Positions 32,676-42,480 of a stretch of DNA of 64,000 nt are shown piece after piece. The notes under the pieces were generated by a model that had not been told where the DNA came from, made no database searches, and saw only the letters and a program-made list of their open reading frames with translations. This DNA comes from Cristatella mucedo. Its lineage: Eukaryota > Bryozoa > Phylactolaemata > Cristatellidae. The stretch lies in assembly GCA_009760855.2 (NCBI GenBank), contig WPIO01000004.1, positions 6,636,001 through 6,700,000 on the forward strand, written 5' to 3'. The position numbers and the translations under genes are program-made. Within the stretch, counting starts at the first letter, position 1. Each line of letters begins with the position of its first letter.

Positions 32676-32999
32676 TGCAATCCGGAACAGCAAATAACTT
32701 AGTCGTCGTATACAATACCCCACTAACAGTTATATACTTTTGGTTTGATCTGGATCTTTAATGAGTCCATCTCTCAAGTCAAGAAGTTTGCTTGAAGGCC
32801 AGCAATTATACAGCTAAGAACACTGTAAGAAAAGAAAATATTCTTAACAATCTTTAGCCATTTGAGAGGCTACATACACTATTAGCAATTGACTATAACA
32901 GGAGGCTGTGCCATAACCGAGAGTAACCCCGGTATGTTGTAAAAAGAATTGCATCACCTGACAGGCCTTACTATGTTTGAAAAAGCTGTAAATGCATCA

Positions 33000-33185
33000 G
33001 TTCGTAAAAGCCTTTTCTTTGTTTATGAGAACTTCCTTTAAAGTGCTCATATGTGCTGAAACCATTTGCGTTTTCACTTACTACTTGGCCTGGTGCTTTG
33101 CTAATTTACAGAGACTAGAAGGAGATTTAGGTCTCTTAGTGGGCTGTAAAATGCTCTGTTGCCATTATTACGGGTCTTTCTTTAT
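33000..33185 (+). mobile_element. Very old LINE 3' end
   Basis: GTGCTCATATGTGCTGAAAC and TTTACAGAGACTAGAAGGAG keep the family order, but most positions have diverged. Confidence 0.35.
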
Positions 33186-34784
33186 CGTGGCAAGGTAAGC
33201 AAGTTTGCACTGAACAGCCTATGAAACCATGTCAGACAGGAATCTGTGCCCGTACCTCGCTCGCATTATATGGTCTCGCCAAAAGAAGCACAATCTGTTG
33301 GAATCAAGATCAGTGCCCTTTCGGTAATTCTAGGGAATTTATCTCGTAAGGCGAGTCATCTCGTCGACCACAAGATAACAACATTAATTACAGATAAACG
33401 GTGCTCTAACTCAGAGCTGGTGGCCATACAGTGTAAGGCTTCTAGCTAGCACACCTACACCTACATGCCAGCAGCAGCCCCACAACTTCCTAGAGCAAAG
33501 CTGCAAATAAAGAGTATCCCTTATAGATGACTTGCATGTATGTCACTGCTTCGTGGCTGAGGCAGTGATTGTCCACTCGAACTTGTTCTCCTTGAAATCG
33601 TGTGGAGGCGATGCTGGATCAGCCTTCTTCAGAGGCTTTACAGCTTGGCAGTTTGAATTAGCTAAATGAAACTAAATTTTATTCTGACTCATAACCATAA
33701 AACGTGCAGTGTTTTATGCAAAAAACCAGGTTCAGCTTACCGTACTCTACCAACGGAAGTCGCTAACTGCTACTTGTACTATCCTCATCCCCATGCCACA
33801 GCTAGTATTCTAGATTGCCACGTGGGCCTGCAGCTACAAGCTGTCATGGCCACGTGACACGTGGTAGAGGGCAAGCTCGCCTGAGCTTGCTGCATGCTGA
33901 CATGTACAATGGCTGATATCTATGAAGATCGGCACGCAAAAGTTTAAGAGGATCCCTGCAACATATGACAAATTCATTAGCCCCTTGTTTGACGATCAGT
34001 TTCAAAATGGCAGTGACCAAAAGTTGGTGTGAACTGGAGCATTAAATAGCGGTACACAGCAATTCCTTCTAGAAGTCGTACAGAACACTATGGAAATAGG
34101 TTAAATCTAAAATATAAAAGATGACAGACCAAAGACTACTTTTTCATGCCAGAATGTTGGGCTGCTTCATACGACACGTTGGTGCGACAGAAACAAGTCC
34201 TCATAACAGCACTTACTATGGTAAAAAAGAAGGCTCGACAGACTAACGCCTTAACTGTGCCCTGCAGGTCAACACTGCATGAAAACTAGTTATCAATACC
34301 AGAACAACGTCTGTCTCAATATGAATCGCGGTGCACGAACTGTAATATGTGATTAGAGTGCCGCATCCTTCATTGTATGAGCTGTTTATTTTACAGACGG
34401 CTCAGAGACTTTTTCAAAAGCTTTGAAGCTATAAAGACAACTTGCCTATGGGATACAGTCTTCTCAAATTTGACTAGAAATAACGGCTTAAACTCAGCAC
34501 GACCTTGCGTAATCTATAATCAATTGATGATCATAATGCTGAATTATGTTTGTATTAAGATAAGACTCTGCACCCTTACTTGACTCCGTATCTACTGGGA
34601 TCTTCATTTCAATTCTGTTGTGGTCCAAGCAGAGGTAAAAATCTGAAGTAAAAGCCACTATTGGATATGCAGCCAAGAAGACTGAGTTCGCATTCATATT
34701 TGCACCAGGATAAAACCTTGAGATGCTGTAACGAGTAACCACGCTTAACCCTGGAATAATATCTGGATGTGAATAGAAAATAAG

Positions 34785-34945
34785 AATGACACACTAGGTA
34801 AGGCTTTTGCTTTGCACGCCTCGGTCCCGAGGTGGTGGGTGCGAATCCTGCTGTGGGCAATACTTTATCACAGCTGCAAGTGGTGGGATAGCCATACAGG
34901 CTCCACTGTCACTGTACAGAGGAGGCTGTTAAATTAGTTAGTTTT
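34785..34945 (+). mobile_element. tRNA-derived SINE-B
   Basis: CACACTAGGTAAGGCTTTTG, box B GGGTGCGAATCC, CAGCTGCAAGTGGTGGGATA, GAGGCTGTTAAATTAGTTAG. Located in an intron of the RIPOR gene, opposite to its transcription. Confidence 0.85.
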
Positions 34946-35029
34946 AATTTTAATTTTATTTATTATGATTTAATGCCGAAGATTGATGGCCAGTTACCAT
35001 CATTTGCCCCCTCCAAAGCTATGAGTTAC

Positions 35030-35281
35030 CTCAGATGCTGCTTTCAGTGGTTGAAGCAGGTTGGACAGCTTTTTTAAAGGAGACGATGAGGGATCGGAAC
35101 ATGTTTTCAATGCCTGTAGAACAGCACTAGCAGCCTCGGACACCGTGTGATGCCATAGATAGTTGAGTTCGCCGCAGCGGTCGTCGGCCCATATCGTGGA
35201 TTGCTCTTGATCGCCAATGCGACCCACCTGCTCTCTGTTTTGTCTGCCGTACCTCCAACCGAGTGAACTTTTATTGAGATC
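35030..35281 (-). CDS. RIPOR: RIPOR family protein, central exon
   Basis: Encodes DLNKSSLGWRYGRQNREQVG, then WADDRCGELNYLWHHTVSEA and ASAVLQALKTCSDPSSSPLK. The last part matches the conserved central motif (SLEDAFNGLFLALEPHKEQY followed by a leucine-rich helix) of RIPOR proteins, here continuing KLSNLLQPLKAASE. The start at 35281 (after ACCTGCAG) is chosen because it is in phase 0, as is the end of the exon at 35503. An alternative acceptor with a better pyrimidine tract lies at 35307. The donor is GAG before GTAACT, phase 0. Confidence 0.8.
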
Positions 35282-35502
35282 CTGCAGGTCAAATCGGAAA
35301 AGCGAAGCTTGAATGCAGAAAAAATATTGCATGCTGCAAAAGCTGGTCCAATCTCACTGACAGGGCAGTCAACGCACATCGGAATGAGACGAGTAACGTT
35401 TATCCAAAGAGAGCATTTGCATGCGAGTCAATTTACCAAAAGATTATGACCGGCAGGAAACAAACGTTTTAGATGAACAGTTTGGAGCCCTTCATGGCTC
35501 AC

Positions 35503-35614
35503 CGTGTTGCTAACAGAAGCCGATGACAGGGCACGGCTGACAGAAACGTGGAGCTGCTGCTTCCGACTTTCAACATTTTCGGGAAATGTCCAGTCCGCAA
35601 GGTGAACCAGTGGG
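35503..35614 (-). CDS. RIPOR: RIPOR family protein, exon after conserved N-terminal core
   Basis: A 112-bp exon with acceptor TTTTATGTCCGTTGTAG and donor ACACG before GTGAGC. It encodes PLVHLADWTFPENVESRKQQ and LHVSVSRALSSASVSNT. It follows the exon ending in ATEW plus two bases; the join gives EW-D-PLV, comparable to the ITWYPFDVED start of the linker in RIPOR2. The sequence beyond that is variable in the family, so the call rests on splice sites and on phase agreement with both neighbours. Confidence 0.65.
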
Positions 35615-35754
35615 CTACAACGGACATAAAAGTTTAGCAGAACACTTCACTTGGCTTAATTGTTACTAGTAACAGGGCTAATGTAGGTGGTGGCGGTGTG
35701 GTGTTGGTGGTTGGGCTAAGTGGTGGAAGGTCGTGGGTAGCGCAGGGTGGATGC

Positions 35755-35815
35755 ATGTAAAGTGCCCCAAGAGAACTTAATCTATATTCAGGAATTATAC
35801 AATTGGCTGCAAGAA
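35755..35815 (-). mobile_element. SINE-A tail fragment
   Basis: ATGTAAAGTGCCCCAAGAGA and ACTTAATCTATATTCAGGAA match the reverse of the SINE-A tail; the tRNA-like head is missing. Confidence 0.6.
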
Positions 35816-36000
35816 AGTCAATAGCCAAGGGCTAATACAAGGAAACTTTAAGCAGTCAGTTATTAAAATCAAAGGCTAATAATATGCACTGAATAGTACA
35901 CATATGATCAGGCTATGCACTTAGGAAATAGTAGAGATAACTTCACTGGGGCTAAGGACAATCTTACCAGAACAAATTTGTCAAGCTGAGTCTTTTCCTA

Positions 36001-36170
36001 GCTGGCTGATTAAAAATCCTCTTTTCTGTATAGTGACAGAAAAGAGTTTACGGCTATCACTACCGCTTGCAGTAGCGGTAAAGGATCTCCCACCACAGGA
36101 ATCAAACCCCTGACCTCGGGACCGAGGTCGTGAAAGCAACCGCCTTACCTAGTGGGCCATCAGGGCTCAC
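36001..36170 (-). mobile_element. tRNA-derived SINE-B
   Basis: In reverse: CTCTTTTCTGTATAGTGACA, CCGCTTGCAGTAGCGGTAAA, AGGAATCAAACCCCTGACCT, CGTGAAAGCAACCGCCTTAC, CTAGTGGGCCATCAGGGCTC. It lies about 460 bp from an oppositely oriented copy. Confidence 0.88.
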
Positions 36171-36629
36171 CAGTAAGTTAGAAGTGATGTGATGTAACAG
36201 CCGTTGACAACAGTGCTGCCACGTTTTGAGCCAGTCACAGCTTATTGAGGCCGCAGGCCAGCGTCTTGAATATAGGTTTCTGTAATAATCTCAATCTAAC
36301 TCTGTCGTAAAAAGTATGCCAATTGACTAATTGTTCTCTCACTTAATTTGGCCCTGACCTGGGTGATGCTCCTTCGTTAAAAGCAGGTCGACTTGACCAA
36401 AGTAAGAATATGCTCTTCTAATGAAAGAAATTCCAGTGGCATTGTTGGTATGTGATTGGCGTCGCAGAGGCATGTAACCAAAGGATTCGAAATGGCACCA
36501 CATCTTAAATGCGGATGAAAAGATGCCAATATTAATATTTGATAACAGGAATGTTAAATATTCTATTAGAATTCTAGGAGAATTAAGTTAATGTTTAGCC
36601 ACTGCAATGAAGTATATCAACTGAGTGGT

Positions 36630-36805
36630 GAGCCCTGATGACAAACTAGTTAAGGTGGTTGCTTTTCACGACATCAGTCCCGAGGTCGTGGGTTAGAATC
36701 ATGCGGTGGGTGATCCTTTATCGCAGCAGCTGCAAGCAGTGGTGATTGCTGTAAAGGTTCTTCTGTCACTATACAAAATGGGCTGTTAAATCAGTTATCA
36801 TTTAT
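36630..36805 (+). mobile_element. tRNA-derived SINE-B
   Basis: GAGCCCTGATGACAAACTAG, TTAAGGTGGTTGCTTTTCAC, GTCGTGGGTTAGAATC, AAAGGTTCTTCTGTCACTAT, GGGCTGTTAAATCAGTTATC. Confidence 0.88.
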
Positions 36806-37921
36806 TCATTATTGTAGTTATAATGTGTGTGTGAGTGCATGCATAGACGTACAAACACATACACGTACACCCACACATGTACACACACACACACACACAC
36901 ACATGCTCATAATATCGATTCTAACGGGCAAAGCCCGTGATAGAAATGTAAGGCTGCATGCACCATCATCTGGATCAGCAGTAACGATGTGTCTACCAGA
37001 GTCGCACAAAGATAACAGTATCCCGAGGGTGCGAATCAGTTATAAGTTTCTTTAAAGACAAAATGAGTTTGGATAAACGCGAGTTTACACTGACGCTGTT
37101 ATTGGTCGAGGTAATGAGCCCTCTAGCTCCCTAAGTTAGCGGATGCAAGATGCCAACTTAGTGTTCACACTGTGCATATATATGTGAAAATACATTTGCA
37201 CACCAGCTGTTAGCACTCAAAGAGATGTCTATACGAACTAGCTATCATCCGGTCATTGGGTTCTATTCAGTGAAACTCAAACATAGTCTCTTGCAGAGAG
37301 CTATCTGGTAAGTCCGTGTGATAAGAAAGGAGCCCCAACTTGCAATGCACAATGACCTCTCGCAAAGGGAAGGGGACAAGATTGGCTACCGATGTCAAAC
37401 TTTCTTAGATTTGTATTATAATAAAAACAGAGAACTTTCTGGGTTACTGATACTAAGTTGTAACTTCCTACTTATATGGCAACACTTCATTTGCCATTGA
37501 GTCGCAATTTTAATACATAATATCTGGTATTTGTGAACATACTTCATCATCGTTCTCTGCTATTTTTCTAGATACAACAATTATTCTGTCTCTCAGATAT
37601 GCTCATTCGCTGACGTTGACATGGTTTGGATGCTTCTCACTAGCTGTAGGGCTGCGAATAACAATAGTAGTGCAACAGTACAAATCCGTAACTATCGTAG
37701 AGAGAAGTAGGGTTTTCATACTATGAAACCAATTTTAGTACTGCCAGACGTGAAGGCAGACTTCTGCTGCGCTTGCTTTTTCACACCAAGCAGCTGCTAT
37801 GTGACGCTCTCGATAAGCAATAAATATGATCTGATTGACACTCTTATAAAAAATAACTTATAATCAGATGATGACATTACTCTCAGCGAAAGATTAAGCC
37901 TGATGGTACAATAAACAGCCA

Positions 37922-38380
37922 GTGCAAACATCCTACATAGCAAGGAACAAGCTGAGATCTAAATATCGTCGCACTAAACACACAGCTACAGCTATCGAGG
38001 TCTTCATGGAGCAATTAGCTGTCCCATTCCTCCACTTAAAGACAGTTGGCGACAGAAGCTTTAGCTCTGCAGGTCCTAGACTGTGGACCTCGCTTCCAAA
38101 ATTCTTACACAACGGCATCTACTCTCCAACTGCCGACTATGGCACATCTTTTTCAGCGGTCCTGAACTGCTACTTATATGCTACTCACTACCTCAACTGC
38201 TCTTCTAACTCTGCCATGCTTCCCACTTTCTCTTTGTTGCGTGAGACGAAGTCTGTTGGCTACCGAATGCGTACCGAAAGCCGCTTAGGCTGCGAGTTCG
38301 CTATAAAAAACAACTCTCCTGGGTAACACCCACATGGTCTTTATGACTTTGTGGAGCTACTGACGGAGATACCTTACATT
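37922..38380 (+). mobile_element. Second LINE-like family (family C): RT tail plus 3' region
   Basis: The open frame contains LHLKTVGDRSFSSAGPRLW and TSLPKFLH, the usual C-terminal signature of LINE reverse transcriptases. It then runs into sequence shared with three other places in the window (25480, 31580, 63255): TTCTCTTTGTTGCGTGAGAC, GCCGCTTAGGCTGCGAGTTC, ACACCCACATGGTC, TGGAGCTACTGACGGAGATA. The end is followed by ACATTACATTA repeats. The copy lies in a RIPOR intron, antisense. Confidence 0.75.
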
Positions 38381-38664
38381 ACATTAAAGAAACTCGGGCA
38401 AAGCAAATCCTTGTGCGACCAGCTGTGCTGAAGAGACCTCAATGTAAAATTTGCCTACAAATAATATGCAACTCATTACATTACATTACATAGGCTGGCA
38501 TACATGTGCAGTCTGAATAAATCACTGAGCATGTTGATACACGAAAGCGAGCGGTCTATTTACAGGTTTTGAATTAAGAAGCTGCATCTGAGATACCAAG
38601 CTGTACTGATTTGCCCAAGATGATTGGCACTGACACTTAAAACGGGCAGCAAGAAACTACTCAC

Positions 38665-38810
38665 TCCCATTCAGTGGCCACGTTAAGCTTGATGGTACCA
38701 GCCGTGCTTGCGTCGATTGCGATCACCTGCGGGATGGCCGAGATAAGACCGAGCACATCACAATGCCGCTCGCCAAGCAGCTGCCGTCCAAAGGTTTTGC
38801 ATTCGAAAAT
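38665..38810 (-). CDS. RIPOR: RIPOR family protein, conserved core exon
   Basis: Encodes IFECKTFGRQLLGERHCDVL and GLISAIPQVIAIDASTAGTI, ending KLNVATEW. The stretch AIPQVIAIDASTAGTIKLN is a diagnostic match to ARPQVVAVDINDLGTIKLN in RIPOR2. The distance from the previous exon's KVK to this motif (24 residues) equals the vertebrate spacing, so no exon is missing between them. The acceptor is TGCGTTCTTTACAG; the donor is a perfect GTGAGT. Phase 0 in, phase 2 out. Confidence 0.9.
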
Positions 38811-40624
38811 CTGTAAAGAACGCAGGCTTGTCTCTTCGGCGAGTTTTAGACGTTCCTAGGGAGCAGCATCGTCTAAGCAATTCGTGGAAAAGAGATTTTA
38901 CTGCAAAAATCCGCCTACTTCTCGAGGAAGATCCTTAAAGCCTGGGGATTCTAATTTTAAAATATGAGACAATAATTTAAGCCAGTTGTCTGGATCGTCC
39001 AGAGGTGAAAAAGAAACGTAGTTAGCCTTGTCTGCAGAGCTAAACCCCCAAGAAATCCTCAGAGAAATTAAATGCGTCATTAAGACCGTTGGCAAATACA
39101 CTAGACATTTTCAAAGTTCATTTGCACAGAACCGCAAACTATGCAGAACAATGAAGTCCTTTTCTTTTATAGATCACTACGCCTAACAATAATACCGCTT
39201 GGGTACAGTCTCTAGCCTTGGTCGTTACTGTCTCGTACCTTAAGCTTCCTCTGTCACTAAATATCTCTGTGGCTATCTCTTTTCTCTATATCCTCTGTTC
39301 ACCCGTGTTGCGTGCTTTCTCTTTCTTTCTCTCTTTTCCCTATTGTTCCTAGTAACTAGACATACCGAATCCCACAGTAGCTACTTTGTACAACTAATTT
39401 ATAAATATGTCCATGGTTTCTCGAACTACTCGAAAGCTCATATCAGATATCAATCACCAAAACGTGTCCCTCCTAATCTCAGGAGATCCCTGCCTATTGC
39501 TCTTGTTCCATCACTTGACCTGCCCGGAGCCTTATACCGGCATAATTGTAGCACCTGCCCCATATCAGCAGGCAAAGTAAGTAGCTCGGAATGTTACCAA
39601 CATCCGGCAACCTGATTCGCGGAAGCTAAGCTTCATACACAGAAAGCATCAAGAGTTTCTTTCGAATAGCCATTAGATCTCATCGAGTGGATACTCGCTA
39701 TGAGGTTCCACCAACGATCTGTTACCGGTTAATTTCTGTACTACATGTGGGCAGCACTTGAAGAGTGGTTTTCAGGCACACGACGCATCGACAATCACGT
39801 CTATGCCACCCACCCAGCATCTATATCATTCACCACTCACAATCAGTTGCCGGTGCAGTCGAGATGGAAAAAAAGTGGCGATGAATAGATGTGTGTTTAG
39901 TAAGTTATGATCCTTTAGCATGGCATGCATACATTGATTATCACGAATACAGTAAATGGGGTAATTGAATCTCAGCTGATAGGCTACACAGACAAAACTG
40001 TTAACTTGAAACATGCCTCACGAGCAGTGGAAGAAGCTTCTAATTAAAAAATACAAGACTGCAGACGATAGCTGACATTCTGCTATCTAGAACTTCTATA
40101 CTAGCCAAATTGATCGCACCAGATATAAAAAATCTGGTTTCTTCGACTTCCGAAAGTTAATTGATAAACGTGAGGCCCTCGCGGGTTCACTTAGAATGAC
40201 CACATGATAATGCTTATTATTACGGTACTTGCAGTTCACAATATTAAGAACATACAAAACATGAATGAACTATATTGGGCAGCAACATAATTGAGGGTCG
40301 ATGATTCAAGTCCTGGTTTTAGCTAGTGATGTCATCGATACCACAGCCACACGTCGCTCCATGGAGTGTCACAAGCATAAAGGCAAGTCATGGTAATTGT
40401 CTATTGCCCTCGGGTATGCCGCTAGTACTATCCACCATCATGATCGGCAGACGACGTTGGTTTGAATGTCTATCGACTTCAGCATTTGTCCAATGGGCCA
40501 CTTGAATGTTTTAGCTGAAGGAGACGATTTGATCAGCTTCTGGCTCTGATTGCTGGCTTCTCACACCAGCATGCAGCGAGTGGGCTAAAGGGTGGCAAAT
40601 AAATTGCCGAGAGCAGTCACTGAC

Positions 40625-40705
40625 GATGACTGCATGATAATAACAATACTGCTTTTGATAAAGTGCCCTCAGAGGACTCAATCTTTTTCTAGGCACTATA
40701 ATAAT
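40625..40705 (-). mobile_element. LINE 3' tail, outer copy
   Basis: TGATAATAACAATACTGCTT, TTGATAAAGTGCCCTCAGAG, GACTCAATCTTTTTCTAGGC. It ends where a second tail begins. Confidence 0.75.
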
Positions 40706-40893
40706 AATAAATAATAATAATAATAATTCACTTGATAAAGCGCCCTCAGAGAACTTAGTCTCTCTCTAGGCGCTTTACATTTGCTGTAAAGTGAAATGCA
40801 ATTGAATGGTAAGTAAAATCATGCTTGAAAAACAAACGAAATGAATAATATGGTTAGGGGTGACATGCACAGGGTCAGCATGCAAATATATGT
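40706..40893 (-). mobile_element. LINE 3' end, middle copy
   Basis: AATAATAATAATAATTCACT, TTGATAAAGCGCCCTCAGAG, ATGCAATTGAATGGTAAGTA, ATGGTTAGGGGTGACATGCA. Well preserved. Confidence 0.85.
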
Positions 40894-41010
40894 TTGCTGC
40901 AAAGGAAACTCGATCTGATGGTGAGTGGTATCATGCTTGATAAACAACATGAATTACATGGTTAGGGATGACATGCACAGGGTCAGCATGCAAGTGTGGA
41001 TGGTGGCATA
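40893..41010 (-). mobile_element. LINE 3' end, inner copy
   Basis: TTTGCTGCAAAGGAAACTCG, TATCATGCTTGATAAACAAC, ATGGTTAGGGATGACATGCA. A third copy begins where the second stops, lacking its terminal tail. Confidence 0.75.
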
Positions 41011-41504
41011 TCAAAATACTCGAAAACAAGCTACAAGCCTTCATCGTGCATTTTTCAGCTTCAAGCTAAGGCAGCCAAACTTTTACAGGCAAAGGCTGTG
41101 ACACTAGCCGAATGGCTGGAGGCAGAGACAGCTGACTCAATTGGCTATGTCTATCCAGACCTGACGTTACACTGTGCAGCTTAAGCTACTCGAATTAGAG
41201 GTTAGACCTGACAAAAATAGTATTGGAAGGGAGTAAGAAAATAAATAGATCCACAATAATTTGCAAATACGGCTGTAAGTGAACTGAACATCTAACATAA
41301 CTTCCGACTGACGACCGACGACCGACGGGCAACGGCAAACCACACACACATGCTGAGATGCCTTGAATGCATTGGCAGACGGCCACTGAGTCAGTAGCAA
41401 AAAATGTGGCAGCCCCCTCGGGGGCTACCAATTCGGTCTGTTATGTAGCTTTGACAAGAAGCATCTGTCAGCGAAGTTGCATTTTGCTCCAAGTAAGAAT
41501 AAGA

Positions 41505-41590
41505 CTCGCGACCGAGGTCGTGGGTTCGAATTTTTGCAGTAAGAAATCCTTTATTACTAGCTTCAAGCTGGTCGATAACCACGATGGGAC
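41505..41590 (+). mobile_element. SINE-B fragment
   Basis: CGACCGAGGTCGTGGGTTCG, AAATCCTTTATTACTAGCTT and CAAGCTGGTCGATAACCACG match the middle of SINE-B; the head and 3' end are eroded. It lies about 150 bp from the RIPOR exon at 41745. Confidence 0.55.
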
Positions 41591-41744
41591 TTAATAAATG
41601 AGGCCGTGGGATTAGCACGCCTTTAGTTCTTTGGAAAGTTGCTACATAAATCATGAGTAAGATACTTCTAACTCAGTGAATAGTAATACAGCCATGTAGA
41701 ATATTATTTTGATCAGTGCAGTTCCAGCTTAGGCCAAATCTAAC

Positions 41745-41914
41745 CTTGACCTTCATATAATAGTCCGAACGAATGGAGTACGTGTGTGCATCTTTGCTCC
41801 AATGCTGAGAGCCATCTTTGGCGATTCGGCCACGGGACTTCCACTTTTGTTCGCCTATGCGAATGACTGCCTCATAGACGTCGCCTGGCAGCAGCCTGGC
41901 GAACCCACTGACAC
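41745..41914 (-). CDS. RIPOR: RIPOR family protein, conserved core exon (GFARL motif)
   Basis: Encodes VSGFARLLPGDVYEAVIRIG and EQKWKSRGRIAKDGSQHWSK, ending DYYMKVK. It is a clear counterpart of [20 protein letters not shown] and GRQRWKLKGKIEVNGKQSWD in RIPOR2. The family consists of cytoplasmic adaptors that bind Rho GTPases and affect cell polarity, migration and, in mammals, hearing and muscle development. The acceptor is CTTCTTTTCTTTCCAG; the donor is AAG before GTTAGA. Phase 1 in, phase 0 out, both consistent with the neighbours. Confidence 0.92.
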
Positions 41915-42239
41915 CTGGAAAGAAAAGAAGCCAAATGCAATACAACGAACTATCGATTTAAAATAGAAGCTTGAAACATGCTCTTGGCTGGTTTGCAATC
42001 AGTACATTGCCTGTGATGCAGAGATCGGTAGCTACTTCATTTGTAGTTACATGCTGCTTCTGATTTACTTCCTGCTTAGGCAGAATTTGCATAATCATTG
42101 TTAATGTTGTCTTTCTAGATGAGAGCTTGCAGAAAGTCACGAGTTCGTGGATTTAGCAAGAAGACAGCAGCAGCATGCAGCAATAACCTAGCAGGGGCCC
42201 AAAAGTAATCTCGCGGAGGAGTGAAGCCACATTAGCGAT

Positions 42240-42480
42240 TTTCCCGGAATGCGATACCTGTATGGTATGGTATGGTATGGTATGGTTATTGGGCATAGCC
42301 CAATAGTGCAAACTTGACTTATGCATATAAGCTTGTTCGACGGCCGGGAAGGAATCCAGGTGCAATCTGGTGTCTCTCAATTGTTCAACCAGAAGTTTAG
42401 GGGTCTTCGGTTGACTCGCTCCACCCTGCCAGTTAGTAGGACTCCTAACACCGTCCGGTAATTAACAGTCTACAAACTTC
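42240..42480 (-). mobile_element. Possible repeat with (CCATA)n tail
   Basis: Read in reverse, a sequence ends GCACTATTGGGCTATGCCCA, ATAACC and then four ATACC units (42261-42281). An 8-bp palindromic stem (TATTGGGC/GCCCAATA, 42282-42300) precedes the tail. The layout resembles a non-LTR element 3' end, but no second copy was found in the window. Confidence 0.35.

Noticed and set aside
38898-39101. Minus-strand frame SFSPLDDPDNWLKLLSHILK in a RIPOR intron
   Set aside because: It looks protein-like, but the flanking RIPOR exons (41745, 38665) join directly in phase and with vertebrate spacing, so it is not a RIPOR exon. It may be a mobile-element remnant; no family was recognised.
39343-39615. 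Plus-strand 90-codon frame ending in HNCSTCPISAGKVSSSECYQ
   Set aside because: Cysteine pattern suggests a retroelement remnant, but I could not place it in a family and see no second copy.
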